A stretch of DNA of 64,000 nt, taken from positions 85,802 to 149,801 of the forward strand of contig JAHHID010000005.1 in the NCBI GenBank assembly GCA_019359015.1, in the 5' to 3' direction. The notes beneath the pieces were generated by a model. That model ran no database searches and was not told where the DNA came from. It worked only from the letters and a program-made list of their open reading frames with translations. A program made the position numbers and the translations under genes. Each line of letters opens with the position of its first letter. Position 1 is the stretch's first letter. Positions 44,325 to 56,112 of the stretch are shown piece after piece. Origin of the DNA: Spirirestis rafaelensis WJT71-NPBG6 (lineage in GTDB: Bacteria > Cyanobacteriota > Cyanobacteriia > Cyanobacteriales > Nostocaceae).

Positions 44325-47114
44325 ATGCTACTTAAATCAACGCCTGAAACTGGTATAAAAAACTTGCAAAAATTATCACTACGCCTGATTCTTGTCGTTC
44401 CTTTTGTGCTGCAAATCTTTGCCGCTGTTGGATTGACCGGGTATCTATCGTTACGTAATGGGCAGAGAGCAGTTAACGAACTTGCTTCGCGAATGCGGGG
44501 TGAAGTCAGTTCGCGTATCGATCAACACCTTGATAGCTACCTGGAAACGGCTCGGCATTTGGCTCAAGTTAATGGAGATGCTTTCGACTTGGGTTTGCTG
44601 AATCCGCAAGACTTAGAAGGTATTGGGCATTACTTTTGGAAGCAAATGCAGTTGTATAACGTTGGTTATATTAGCTTTGGCTCTAAACTAGGTGAATTCT
44701 CTGGCTCTGGATATTACATGAACAATGGTCGCATCATTGTTAATGATCTTTCCCAAAAGCGATACGGTAACAATGATACATACAACTACCAAACAGATAA
44801 CCAAGGCAATCGTCTCAAGGTGATTAGCACTTTTACTGACTACAAATTTCAGAAAGAAGCTTGGTATGCAGAGACAGTCAAAGCTGGTAAACCTATATGG
44901 AGCCAGATTTATCAGTGGGAAATACCGCCATTTCCCCTAGCAATTTCTGCCAACCGTCCTGTTTATGATAAAAACAAAAACTTAATAGGTGTCATCGGTA
45001 TTGACCAGCGTTTGTCTCAAATTAGTGATTTTTTGCAGCAGTTAAAAATTAGCCCTAACGCCAAAACTTTTATTTTAGAGCGCAACGGTTTAATAGTTGC
45101 CACCTCCAGCAGCGAGAAGCCTTACACAATGGTAGGTAATAAACCACAACGGCTAAAGGCAATAGATAGTAGTGACCCCTTAGTTCAAGCAAGCACAAAA
45201 TATCTAACACAGCATTTCGGCGACTTTAGCAAAATCAAAAATAGCCAGCAGCTTGACTTTTTAGTTAATGGTCAGCACCAGTTTATTCAGGTAACACCTT
45301 GGGGGGATGAATGGGGGCTAGACTGGCTGGTGGTGGTTGCGGTTCCAGAATCTGACTTTATGGCAGAAATTAACGCCAACACCCGCAGTACGATTTTACT
45401 GTGTTTGGGGGCGTTGGTATTGGCAAGTTTGCTGGGCGTATATACATCGCGTTGGATTACCCAACCGATTTTACGGCTAAGTAAAGCCTCGGAAGCGATC
45501 GCATCCGGTGAGTTAGACCAAAAAGTACAAGAGTCAGCAGTCGATGAATTAGGGGTTCTTGCTCAATCGTTTAACCGCATGGCGCAGCAGTTACGCGAAT
45601 CTTTCACTATTTTAGAAAAAAACAATCAAGAATTAGAAATTCGGGTTGAAGAACGTACAGCAGAACTGAAAGAAGCCAAAATCAAGGCTGACACTGCCAA
45701 TTATGCTAAAAGCGAGTTTTTGGCAAACATGAGCCACGAACTGAGAACGCCGCTTAATGGTATTTTAGGCTATGCCCAAATTCTTCAGCGATCGCCAACC
45801 CTCACAGAAAAAGAACGCAACGGCATCAGCGTCATTCATCAGTGTGGTTCTCACCTATTAACTTTAATAAACGATATTTTAGACCTCTCGAAAATTGAAG
45901 CACAGAAAATGGAACTTTACCCTACAGATTTTCATTTTCCTGCCTTTTTGCAAGGTGTCGCCGAAATTTGCCGCATCCGCGCAGAACAAAAAAACATTGC
46001 ATTTACTTACCAAGTAGAATCAGAAATTCCTCAAGGTATTCATGCTGACGAAAAACGTTTGCGGCAAGTGTTAATTAACCTACTTGGTAACGCCATCAAA
46101 TTTACAGACAAAGGAAAAGTAACTTTTAAAGTAAAGTTATTAGCTAATAGAAAAGAAGAATTTCCATTTACCAAAATTCGCTTTCAAATTGAAGATACTG
46201 GAGTGGGGATGAGTCATGAGCAATTAAAGAAAATATTTTTGCCCTTTGAGCAAGTTGGTTCTGAATGTCGCAAGTCAGAAGGAGCCGGCTTAGGATTAGC
46301 AATTACGCAAAAAATTATCTCTCTCATGAAGAGTAGTATCTCAGTGCAAAGTCAGCTTGGTGAAGGCAGTATTTTTTCATTTGATGTCGAGTTATTAACA
46401 GCCCCCAATTGGTCAGAAACAGCCAAAACATTTTCAAATAAAATTATCATTGGTTTTTCTGGGAAACAGAAAAACATTTTATTAGTAGATGATAAATGGG
46501 AGAATCGTTCGGTTCTTGTCAATCTACTAGAACCAATTGGTTTTAACATTATCGAAGCGAAAAATGGTCAAGAGGGTTTAGATAAAGCCGTTGAGTTTCA
46601 ACCAAACTTAATTATTAGTGATTTAATTATGCCTGTGATGGATGGTTTTAATATGATACAGCAACTGCGGCGATCGCCTCAGTTAAAAGAAGTCGTAATA
46701 ATTGCTTCTTCTGCCAGTGTGTTTGAAACTGACCAACATAAAAGTTTAGATGCTGGAGCAAACGAGTTTCTACCTAAACCCGTGCAGGTAGAAACTCTGC
46801 TGGAATTATTACGAGTACATTTGAAATTGGAATGGCTTTATGAAAAAAACAACCAAGCCGATAATGAGCCAGATGAAAGTATTTCACCTACACCTGGCAT
46901 AATAGTACCACCGCCCGCCGAGGATTTATCTCGACTGTACGATTTAGCTTTGAAAGGTCGCGTTAAAGCTATACAAGACCAAGTTGATAAGCTTGCACAA
47001 TCAGATGAAAAATTGACTTTCTTTGCTCAAGAAATTATACAATTAGCCAATAAGTTTCAAATAGAAAAAATTCAAATCTTTATTCAGCAATATTTAACGA
47101 ATAACCAAACTTAG
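44325..47114 (+). CDS. hybrid sensor histidine kinase with dCache sensor
   Basis: 929 residues: TM1 (about 20-42), a large periplasmic double-Cache sensor (about 45-350; [35 protein letters not shown]), TM2 (about 357-377), HAMP (378-430), coiled coil, then HisKA ([14 protein letters not shown], His at about 470) and HATPase ([32 protein letters not shown]). A receiver domain follows ([14 protein letters not shown], Asp at about 765, and FLPKPVQ), then an extra ~110-residue helical tail. It senses an extracellular ligand, unknown. The next gene encodes a receiver-kinase protein 31 bases later, so the two may form one phosphorelay. Confidence 0.9.
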   Translation: MLLKSTPETGIKNLQKLSLRLILVVPFVLQIFAAVGLTGYLSLRNGQRAVNELASRMRGEVSSRIDQHLDSYLETARHLAQVNGDAFDLGLLNPQDLEGIGHYFWKQMQLYNVGYISFGSKLGEFSGSGYYMNNGRIIVNDLSQKRYGNNDTYNYQTDNQGNRLKVISTFTDYKFQKEAWYAETVKAGKPIWSQIYQWEIPPFPLAISANRPVYDKNKNLIGVIGIDQRLSQISDFLQQLKISPNAKTFILERNGLIVATSSSEKPYTMVGNKPQRLKAIDSSDPLVQASTKYLTQHFGDFSKIKNSQQLDFLVNGQHQFIQVTPWGDEWGLDWLVVVAVPESDFMAEINANTRSTILLCLGALVLASLLGVYTSRWITQPILRLSKASEAIASGELDQKVQESAVDELGVLAQSFNRMAQQLRESFTILEKNNQELEIRVEERTAELKEAKIKADTANYAKSEFLANMSHELRTPLNGILGYAQILQRSPTLTEKERNGISVIHQCGSHLLTLINDILDLSKIEAQKMELYPTDFHFPAFLQGVAEICRIRAEQKNIAFTYQVESEIPQGIHADEKRLRQVLINLLGNAIKFTDKGKVTFKVKLLANRKEEFPFTKIRFQIEDTGVGMSHEQLKKIFLPFEQVGSECRKSEGAGLGLAITQKIISLMKSSISVQSQLGEGSIFSFDVELLTAPNWSETAKTFSNKIIIGFSGKQKNILLVDDKWENRSVLVNLLEPIGFNIIEAKNGQEGLDKAVEFQPNLIISDLIMPVMDGFNMIQQLRRSPQLKEVVIIASSASVFETDQHKSLDAGANEFLPKPVQVETLLELLRVHLKLEWLYEKNNQADNEPDESISPTPGIIVPPPAEDLSRLYDLALKGRVKAIQDQVDKLAQSDEKLTFFAQEIIQLANKFQIEKIQIFIQQYLTNNQT

Positions 47115-47145
47115 TTAATATTTATTTATTTATTGTTATAAAAAT

Positions 47146-48492
47146 ATGCATTACTCCGAAAATAATATTATTTTAATTGTGGATGATAACCCCACTAACT
47201 TAGCAGTACTATCGGAAGCTTTGATTGATGCAGGCTTAGAAATTGCTGTAGCAACGAGCGGTGAAAATGCCCTCAAACAAAGCAAATATGACCCACCAGA
47301 CCTAATTTTATTAGATATTCAGATGCCAGGAATTAACGGTTTTATGACCTGTGAGAAACTCAAGGATAATCCGCTAACTCATGACATTCCTGTGATTTTT
47401 ATGACGGCTTTACATGATACGGCAGATAAAGTCAAAGGTTTTAATTTAGGAGCAGTAGATTATATCACTAAACCGTTTCAGCAAGAAGAAGTTCTCGCCC
47501 GTGTTCGCCTGCATTTAAAAATACGAAATTTAACCAAGAAGCTGGAAGAACAAAATATTCAACTTAAGCAATTCACAGAAGAGTTAGAGGATCGGGTAAA
47601 AGAGCGAACGGCTGAACTTTCTAAATCTCTAAATGACTTAAAAGAAGCTCAAATTCAATTAGTACAAAGTGAAAAAATGTCTGCTCTTGGTCAGTTGGTG
47701 GCTGGTATTGCTCACGAAATTAATAACCCACTTACTTATCTTTCAGGTAATGTTGACCACCTGGAAGAATACCTTCATGGTTTGCTTGAACACTTGCAGA
47801 TATACCAGCAATACTGTAAACATCCAAAAATTGAGAATCATGCAGTAGAAATTGACTTAGAATTTATGGTAGAAGACATACCAAGAATAATTAATTCAGC
47901 TAAATTAGGAACGAAACGTATACGTGATATTAGCAATTCTCTACGAACGTTCTCCCGTGCTGATACTACTTATAAGGTGTTAGCTGATATCCACGAAGGC
48001 ATCGATAGCACTTTGATGATTTTGCAACATCGTTTGAAAGGTAATGATATTCGTCCCGAAATTAAAATAATTAAAGAATATGGAAACTTGCCTTTGATAA
48101 AATGTTATTTAGGGCAACTAAATCAAGTATTTATGAATGTTATAGCAAATGCAATAGACGCATTAGATGAATGTAGTCAAGGACGCAGTTTTGAAGATAT
48201 AGAAAGAGTACCTAATATTATTATTATAAAAACACAAGTTTCTCTAGATAATCAAAGCGTGATAATTAAGATTAAAGATAATGGCAAAGGTATATCAGAA
48301 AAAGTAAAATCACAAATATTTGATTATTTGTTTACTACTAAATCAGTTGGGAAAGGTACAGGTTTAGGCTTATCTATCAGTCGTCAGATAGTGGTCGAAA
48401 AACATGGAGGCTTTTTGAGTTGTGAGTCAGTCTTGGGAGAAGGGACAGAGTTAGCGATCGCCATTCCCATAACTGAATTTGTTGCCTCTTAA
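47146..48492 (+). CDS. receiver - histidine kinase hybrid (cytoplasmic)
   Basis: 448 residues: an N-terminal receiver domain (acidic VDD at 12-14, phospho-acceptor Asp57 in LILLDIQMPGING, Lys in YITKPFQ), a coiled coil (about 120-175), then a kinase with GIAHEINNPLTYLSGN (His at about 188) and HATPase boxes (NQVFMNVIANAIDALDE, IKDNGKGIS, GKGTGLGLSISRQI). There are no TM helices. This 'receiver first' layout is common for proteins that pass phosphate on from a membrane sensor. It lies 31 bases after the dCache hybrid kinase in the same direction. The 48493-48909 spacer downstream shows no gene. Confidence 0.9.
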   Translation: MHYSENNIILIVDDNPTNLAVLSEALIDAGLEIAVATSGENALKQSKYDPPDLILLDIQMPGINGFMTCEKLKDNPLTHDIPVIFMTALHDTADKVKGFNLGAVDYITKPFQQEEVLARVRLHLKIRNLTKKLEEQNIQLKQFTEELEDRVKERTAELSKSLNDLKEAQIQLVQSEKMSALGQLVAGIAHEINNPLTYLSGNVDHLEEYLHGLLEHLQIYQQYCKHPKIENHAVEIDLEFMVEDIPRIINSAKLGTKRIRDISNSLRTFSRADTTYKVLADIHEGIDSTLMILQHRLKGNDIRPEIKIIKEYGNLPLIKCYLGQLNQVFMNVIANAIDALDECSQGRSFEDIERVPNIIIIKTQVSLDNQSVIIKIKDNGKGISEKVKSQIFDYLFTTKSVGKGTGLGLSISRQIVVEKHGGFLSCESVLGEGTELAIAIPITEFVAS

Positions 48493-48909
48493 TCTGGGGA
48501 AGTGCTGCTACTGATTTAATTTATCGCTTTGAGGACATCAGATGATGTGAATTATTAACTTGCATTCTGGTACAGAATTTGTCATTAAAATTCCGTGAAA
48601 TAGTTAGAAATTGTTTTGCTGTATCAGGATTATCCGTTGTCGTTGTGTAGTTGCACTAGTGGTAAATCAGTTATTGTAGATAATTCTTGCAAATTGCTAA
48701 CTTCAAAAGATTAGATAAAAACAGGTGCGTCTTCTTTTTTATAGCCGTTTGCGTGCAAAGTTGCAATTAGGGGTGTTGAGAGCGATCGCCCAATCGATTT
48801 AAAATATGAATGCAAAATGCTAATAACCCCATCCCAGCATATGGCTAGAATGGGGCCGCGACTTTGGTTCAATACTGTAGTTTGGGATACCTAAACGTAA
48901 CTGAAGTTG

Positions 48910-49404
48910 CTACTGCCCAAACTTAGAATTGAGGGTGTCATTGCCAGCACCACCAAGCAGGATGTCATTCCCATTGCCACCACTGAGCAAGTCATTGCCG
49001 CCCTCAGCAAAGAATTGCACATCACCAAAGATTACGTCGTTGTCGTCTTCACCAAAGAGTTGGTCATCTCCACCGCCCCCAACAATGATGTCAACTCCAG
49101 AACCCCCAAAAACCCGGTCGTTGCCAGCAAGACTAAATATGCCATCATTGCCCTCCAGCCCGAAGATTATATCGGCATTATTGGTACCAACGATAACGTC
49201 ATTACCAGACGTGCCATTGATGCTATTGGGTTGAGAAACTTCAAGCACAAGCGTCGAAATTGCGACTTCCCCTTGCTGGCGTGAGACTATTGGCTGGGTT
49301 TGAGCTTGCAGTTCCAGTTCCAGTTCCTCCACTAACTCTTGCGGAGGGACTATGGATCGCTCTGCGTAAGATTGCAGTTTCTGGAGTGAGTCTTTTAAAG
49401 CCAT
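48910..49404 (-). CDS. small RTX (hemolysin-type calcium-binding repeat) protein
   Basis: 164 residues. The N-terminus (ALKDSLQKLQSYAERS, about 1-60) is helical and charged. From about residue 65 there are nonapeptide GGxGxDxUx-type repeats (GNDVIVGTNNADIIFGLEG, GGSGVDIIVGGGG, GGNGNDILLGGAGNDTL) that bind Ca2+ in a parallel beta roll. RTX proteins are usually exported by type I secretion, but no type I exporter gene is adjacent. The protein is short for the family, which suggests a minimal surface or secreted module. The upstream 49405-49710 spacer is AT-rich with no gene seen. Confidence 0.8.
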   Translation of the reverse strand: MALKDSLQKLQSYAERSIVPPQELVEELELELQAQTQPIVSRQQGEVAISTLVLEVSQPNSINGTSGNDVIVGTNNADIIFGLEGNDGIFSLAGNDRVFGGSGVDIIVGGGGDDQLFGEDDNDVIFGDVQFFAEGGNDLLSGGNGNDILLGGAGNDTLNSKFGQ

Positions 49405-49692
49405 CAGTTTTCACCTTGTTGTTTAAAGAACTTATGTGGCAGAAGCGTTCTTATTACTGAGCTTGACCTTCAATAGAGCTAAACAATCGTACAATTTATC
49501 CTAAATACTACTTACGTACCCTTGAGTGTTAATTATTTATTTATATTTCTTTACGACACCAATACTCAGTAATTAAGTTTAATAATTAGTATAAAAACAT
49601 AATAAAAAATCAAAGCCGTGCTACGTGAAGGCTCCTGTTATCCGTTGTTGCTAAACCAGATGCAAAGCCTTGGCGGTTAAACTAGAGTCTGA

Positions 49693-51759
<2,067 letters not shown>

Positions 51760-51764
51760 TACTG

Positions 51765-51797
51765 AGAAACCCGGTTTCTCAAAGAAACCGGGTTTCT
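51765..51797. terminator. perfect 15-bp hairpin between convergent genes
   Basis: AGAAACCCGGTTTCT (51765-51779), loop CAA, then the exact inverse (51783-51797). It lies 5 bases beyond the ligA stop and just before the convergent peroxidase gene end, a position for a bidirectional terminator. It lacks a long T tract, so it may instead be a dispersed palindromic repeat. Confidence 0.65.
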
Positions 51798-51808
51798 ATA
51801 GTCGTGTG

Positions 51809-53902
51809 CTAATTAGTGCTGCTCAGGAAATTCGGTGTACCACTACCACCGTTACGACCAACAGCAGGAATTTCCAACAGCTTTTCTGTAGCTTTTCCGG
51901 TGCCGTCGTTGGTAACAGATGATGTGTCACCCGGATGTCCGTTGGGGACGAACAGTTGCGGATGGTCGAAGGGTGCTTTGTCCTGGCGGACTCGCTCATC
52001 GGTAAGCGATTTCATGAAGGCTACCAGCGCCTCTTTGTTCTCCTCGCTCAGATTAAGCACCCGGAGGCGAGGTTTGTTTTCGTCGTCCCCCGCGCCGCGA
52101 CTGTAGAAATCCACCACTTGCCGCAGGGTCAACATTCCACCATTGTGCATATAGGGGGCAGTTAACTCCACATTGCGGAGTCCGGGAGCCTTAAAGACTG
52201 CGTCCGCTTCCGCTTTATCATTGGGACCAAAGGTGATATTGGGCGCTTCGCCGAAGACCTGCTGAAAGCTTCCCTGCTGGGCTAGCCGCGCTTCCGAGAG
52301 TGGGCGCGACACAGGTTGCAGCTGGTCGTCAGCGCCCACGCCCAGGTCTTCCAGCTCGGGTGTGACGCCGATTTTGAAGAAGCCGGTGTCTTCGATGGGG
52401 TTACCAGGTGCTGGCGAGCGTGTGAGTCGTCCGTTTTTCTGCACGTTGCTAACCGAAGCAGCGGTGAATTCTGCTCCTGCGTGGCAGAAGATGCAACCGT
52501 TGTTCAGGAAAAGATTGAGACCCTGCTGTTGCTGGGCAGTTAGGGCGCTAGTGTTCGGTTTTTGTTCCTGGAACTGATCAAAGGGTGTATTGTCAGAGAC
52601 GAGTGTAGCCTCGTACATCTGAACCGACAGCCCGAAGAACAGCGGGAAGTTGTACTCCATCAGCGTGTACTCGTTGGTAGCCAAGGATTTATCCGGCTTC
52701 TTGACAATATTCCGTTGACCCTTCTCATCAATTTGGATCATGCGGTTAGACTTCCACCACTCTGACTTAAAGGCATCCTCAATCAACTTTTCGTAGGTAG
52801 CCGTCTTTAGACCGGGTTGAGAGACTCTGCTATCGCTACCTAAAACGCTGTCATCTGGATGTACAAGCTGCTTGCCTAAGGGACGAAGGGGAAGTAATTT
52901 CTTACCAGTTTTTCTGAGAGGCTTTTTGCCTTTAGAAGCACTCTTAGATTTCTTGTCGATGTCTCCGAACTTATCGCCAATTTCTTCAAAGGTGCGACCG
53001 TCGGCAGACTGCTCAAAGGAACTGAGTGGGGGACCGACTGCTTGGGAAGCTAAAGACGAATTGTTAAGGCTGATTTTCACCAAATTTAGTTTGGCGGGGT
53101 TGTCTGCCTTGCCGACAAAGGCATTCGGGTCTCTTAAGCCGAAGGGATTCACGCCGTTGAAGATGTCCTGCGCCCTTCCATCCCAGAAGTTGCGGAAGTT
53201 GTACACCGCGTTAATTACGGTCGGGGTGTTGCGCGGCTCGACTCGGCGCACATTTACGCCTCCGACGTTAAAGACCGGATCGGGCTTAAAGTTTACGTTA
53301 TCCTCCGCCTTACCTGGTGTGACATCAACGAACTCTGCATTGAAGGCTCCTTGGGAGGAGGCGACATCGTTAATGCTAGACAAAACGGTACTGTCCGCTT
53401 TATTCGGGTCTAACAGCTTGTGGAAGGGATAATCTTCTGGCTTTAGTTGATAGTTCGGTGCGCCGCCAAGTTGGAAAGTTGCATCTGGGTTCGGAGTAAC
53501 CAAAAGACCGGGATTTATTTGATTTTTGGATCTGTTGTCGGCTCCCGCATGAAAGTGACAACTAGCACAGGACAACAAGCCATCGCTGCCGACCTGCATA
53601 TCCCAGAAAAGGGATTTTCCTAGCTTAATCGCCGCTGTTTTGTCCTTAATGAAGTCTGAGAGATTGTTCGGTTCAGGAACCTTCACGGTTTTGAGCGAAG
53701 GCGGAGGTGTAATCTGCGCGGACACAGTATGTCCACTTATAACCGCTGCAATAACTATTACCGCAATTGTTATAGCTTTTGAATTCTTTGATACCAGTCG
53801 GGTAAGGTTGACAAACTTAAATCCCCTACCTGAGGCTAGTAGTAAGTAAAGTAAAAAACTTGCAAAAAGTAATACTAAAATCAGATTAAGTAGTATAGCC
53901 AT
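51809..53902 (-). CDS. di-haem cytochrome c peroxidase-like protein
   Basis: 697 residues. The N-terminus has two hydrophobic segments (about 4-24 and 44-58, the second ending HTVSAQ), so the catalytic part is probably periplasmic. Two haem c motifs are present, CASCH (about 112-116) and CIFCH (about 465-470), and MHNGGM, a likely axial-ligand or active-site segment, lies near the C-terminus. The layout is that of bacterial CCP/MauG proteins, but the chain is about twice their usual length. The extra length is mostly a middle region containing a Lys-rich stretch (KKSKSASKGKKPLRKTGKK). Such enzymes reduce hydrogen peroxide or oxidise partner proteins; the electron donor is unknown. Confidence 0.85.
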   Translation of the reverse strand: MAILLNLILVLLFASFLLYLLLASGRGFKFVNLTRLVSKNSKAITIAVIVIAAVISGHTVSAQITPPPSLKTVKVPEPNNLSDFIKDKTAAIKLGKSLFWDMQVGSDGLLSCASCHFHAGADNRSKNQINPGLLVTPNPDATFQLGGAPNYQLKPEDYPFHKLLDPNKADSTVLSSINDVASSQGAFNAEFVDVTPGKAEDNVNFKPDPVFNVGGVNVRRVEPRNTPTVINAVYNFRNFWDGRAQDIFNGVNPFGLRDPNAFVGKADNPAKLNLVKISLNNSSLASQAVGPPLSSFEQSADGRTFEEIGDKFGDIDKKSKSASKGKKPLRKTGKKLLPLRPLGKQLVHPDDSVLGSDSRVSQPGLKTATYEKLIEDAFKSEWWKSNRMIQIDEKGQRNIVKKPDKSLATNEYTLMEYNFPLFFGLSVQMYEATLVSDNTPFDQFQEQKPNTSALTAQQQQGLNLFLNNGCIFCHAGAEFTAASVSNVQKNGRLTRSPAPGNPIEDTGFFKIGVTPELEDLGVGADDQLQPVSRPLSEARLAQQGSFQQVFGEAPNITFGPNDKAEADAVFKAPGLRNVELTAPYMHNGGMLTLRQVVDFYSRGAGDDENKPRLRVLNLSEENKEALVAFMKSLTDERVRQDKAPFDHPQLFVPNGHPGDTSSVTNDGTGKATEKLLEIPAVGRNGGSGTPNFLSSTN

Positions 53903-54186
53903 GATGGCAACTCCTTTTCCGATGTAATCAATACATAAATATAATCAAACTGCTTGTAGCCCAAAAAGATGAGAAATATAAGTATTACGTAAAATAACTT
54001 ATTACTTCTTAGTGTAAAAACGCTAAACTACTGAAGCTGAGTTGGAGTAAAAGATAAAAGTAAATTTTTCTTTTTTACTTGAGAAAATCTTTTAGCATAG
54101 CCCAGAAGCAGTCTAATTATGGATTAAAAAAGTCTTTGGTGATGCTATTACTAAGTGAACAACCCCAATTAGGAATAAGGCAAAGT

Positions 54187-54654
54187 ATGAATAACAAAAA
54201 TAAAGATAATTCAAGTCAGGATACAAAAGATACTGAAGCGAACATTATTTCTCAGGCATCTAATCAAGAACTGAAAGAAACTCCTAAAACACTTGACGTA
54301 GATGGTCATCGTCCAATTGACCCAAGTAGTATTCAGGTTCAGGATACTTATGACATAGATGGTGAGCGTCCAATTGGCAAGAGTAATTTTCAGATTTCTG
54401 ACACTATTGAGATAGATGGTCAGCGTCCAATTGGTAAAAGTGATTTTGAGGATAATGATACCCTAAACGTAGACGGCAAGCGTCCAATTGACCCAAGTGA
54501 TTTAGAAGTTGGGGATACTTATGATATAGACGGTGAACGTCCGATCGCTAAAAGTAATTTTCAGATTTCTGACACGATTGACATAGATGGTCAACGTCCA
54601 ATCACCTCAAATAACCCGGAAAAATCCGACATTATAACGGATTATGTAGACTAG
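54187..54654 (+). CDS. protein built of six 19-residue DGxRPI repeats
   Basis: 155 residues from ATG 54187 (AAGG about 6 bases upstream); an upstream TTG at 54079 would add 36 residues of poor quality. After a charged, disordered-looking start (1-36) come six units of 19 residues (37-55, 56-74, 75-93, 94-112, 113-131, 132-150). Their consensus is [DEN]-[IV]-D-G-x-R-P-I-x-x-S-x-[FL]-x-x-x-D-T-x. Units 1-3 resemble units 4-6 in order, so a three-unit block was duplicated. There is no signal peptide or TM segment. No function is recognised; the regular acidic DG turns suggest a ligand- or ion-binding solenoid, as inference only. Confidence 0.75.
   Translation: MNNKNKDNSSQDTKDTEANIISQASNQELKETPKTLDVDGHRPIDPSSIQVQDTYDIDGERPIGKSNFQISDTIEIDGQRPIGKSDFEDNDTLNVDGKRPIDPSDLEVGDTYDIDGERPIAKSNFQISDTIDIDGQRPITSNNPEKSDIITDYVD
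54295..54636 (+). repeat. six 57-bp tandem repeats within a coding region
   Basis: The DNA repeats every 57 bases (6 x 57 = 342), with GATGGT.AGCGTCCAATTG-like cores. Units 2 and 5 and units 3 and 6 are the closest pairs, showing a 171-base higher-order duplication. Confidence 0.85.
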
Positions 54655-54742
54655 TTCTCATACTTGAGGAAGTGCGATCGCTTTCCCTTTGACAATCCCC
54701 CAATCAGGTGAAGCGATACTCATGATTGAGTCGCTTCTCTGC

Positions 54743-54760
54743 GAGACGCTGCGCGAACGC
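54743..54760 (-). repeat. inverted copy of the GTTCGCGCAGCGTCTCG dispersed repeat
   Basis: GAGACGCTGCGCGAACGC is the reverse complement of the repeat seen at 17914-17930 and 23434-23450, here in the spacer before the acetyltransferase gene. Confidence 0.75.
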
Positions 54761-54820
54761 GATCGCAATACCACTTCCCGTAGTATGCTTGTAGTTGCAT
54801 ACTACTAGGCGATAAAGATC

Positions 54821-55996
54821 ATGACGCCTCAATTTGAATACAGCCAGAATGTCAACCCAGAAGATATTCAGCGGCTGGGTAATATTCTTGACCAGTGTTT
54901 TCTCGAATTAGGTGAAAGCAAAAGCTACTTTAACCGCATTGGTGTAGAAAACCTCCGCGTCATCCATCAAAATGAGCAAATTGCTGGGGGACTTGCGCTG
55001 ATTTCGATGGCTCAATGGTGGGGTGGTGTTAATGTACCGATGACGGGAATTGCCGCAGTTGGCATTGCTCCAGAATATCGTGGAACAGGAGCTGCGATCG
55101 CCTTGATGCAGCACACTGTCAAAGAACTTTATGCCAATGGTGTGCCCATCTCCGTACTCTATCCAGCTACTCAACGCTTGTATCGCAAAGCAGGGTATGA
55201 GCAAGCTGGTACTACTTGCATTTGGGAAATTCCGGCTCAGAGTATCCAGGTTCGAGAGCAACCGTTACCTGTCAAACCTGTAGTTCCTATCAATCTTGAA
55301 GTATTTCATGACTTATATCAAAAGCAGGCAAGACTTAACAATGGGTATTTAGACCGCAATCAATTCATCTGGCAAGAAGTCAGCCGACCATTAGAAAAAC
55401 AAACGCCATACGCTTATATTATTGGGGAAGCAAACCAACCTCAAGGCTATATTATCTTCAGCCAACACCCAGACAAGGATGGTGCTATTCTGCGAATTCG
55501 GGATTGGGTAGTCCTGACAACTGCTGCTGCACAAAGTTTCTGGTCTTTTATAGCCAATCATCGATCGCAAATTGACAAAATATTATGGAGGAGTTCTGCG
55601 GTTGACTCTCTAAGTTTGATACTACCAGAGCAAGCTGCCAAGGTAAAGTATATGAGCCGTTGGATGCTGCGCGTGATAGATGTAGTCAAAGCGTTAGAAA
55701 AGCGGGGTTATCCAACGAAAATTCAAACTGAACTTCACCTAAAAGTAGAAGATGACTTAATAGCTGAAAACAACGGTAAGTTTATCTTATCTGTTGCCAA
55801 CGGACGCGGTGAAGTCACAAAAGGCGGAAAAGGTGAATTGCAGCTAGATATCAGAGGGTTAGCACCCCTTTACACAGGTTTATTTACACCGCAACAATTG
55901 CAAATAGCCGGAAAACTTCAAGGTACAGAAACATCTCTAGATACAGCTACACAACTATTTGCAGGTTCCTCCCCTTGGATGGCAGATTTCTTCTAA
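54821..55996 (+). CDS. Eis-like GNAT N-acetyltransferase
   Basis: 391 residues in the Eis layout: an N-terminal GNAT domain (about 1-140) with the acetyl-CoA binding motif VGIAPEYRGTGAAIALM at about 84-100 and a SVLYPATQRLYRKAGYE end, a second GNAT-like domain (about 150-290), and a C-terminal SCP2-like domain (about 295-391, ending in SSPWMADFF, where the carboxylate at the terminus contributes to catalysis in Eis proteins). Eis acetylates lysines and amines such as aminoglycosides; the natural substrate here is unknown. Start ATG at 54821. Confidence 0.85.
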   Translation: MTPQFEYSQNVNPEDIQRLGNILDQCFLELGESKSYFNRIGVENLRVIHQNEQIAGGLALISMAQWWGGVNVPMTGIAAVGIAPEYRGTGAAIALMQHTVKELYANGVPISVLYPATQRLYRKAGYEQAGTTCIWEIPAQSIQVREQPLPVKPVVPINLEVFHDLYQKQARLNNGYLDRNQFIWQEVSRPLEKQTPYAYIIGEANQPQGYIIFSQHPDKDGAILRIRDWVVLTTAAAQSFWSFIANHRSQIDKILWRSSAVDSLSLILPEQAAKVKYMSRWMLRVIDVVKALEKRGYPTKIQTELHLKVEDDLIAENNGKFILSVANGRGEVTKGGKGELQLDIRGLAPLYTGLFTPQQLQIAGKLQGTETSLDTATQLFAGSSPWMADFF

Positions 55997-55999
55997 GGG

Positions 56000-56108
56000 G
56001 GAGTGGTTAGCGGTTAGTAGTTAGTGCTTAGTGGATAACTGTTAACCGTCAACTAACTACTAACAACTACCAACTAACAAGTAACACCCAACAACTAACA
56101 ACCAACAA
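56000..56108. repeat. heptanucleotide tandem repeats
   Basis: GGTTAGC/AGTTAGT-type units run into CAACTAA/CAACTAC/CAACTAA/CAACCAA units on the opposite phase, so the two halves could pair. They fill the spacer between the acetyltransferase and EamA genes. Confidence 0.7.
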
Positions 56109-56112
56109 AATC

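Noticed and set aside
48907..49284. Plus-strand 125-codon ORF opposite the RTX gene
   Set aside because: It is antisense to regular RTX nonapeptide repeats; repetitive GC-patterned codons commonly open the opposite frame.
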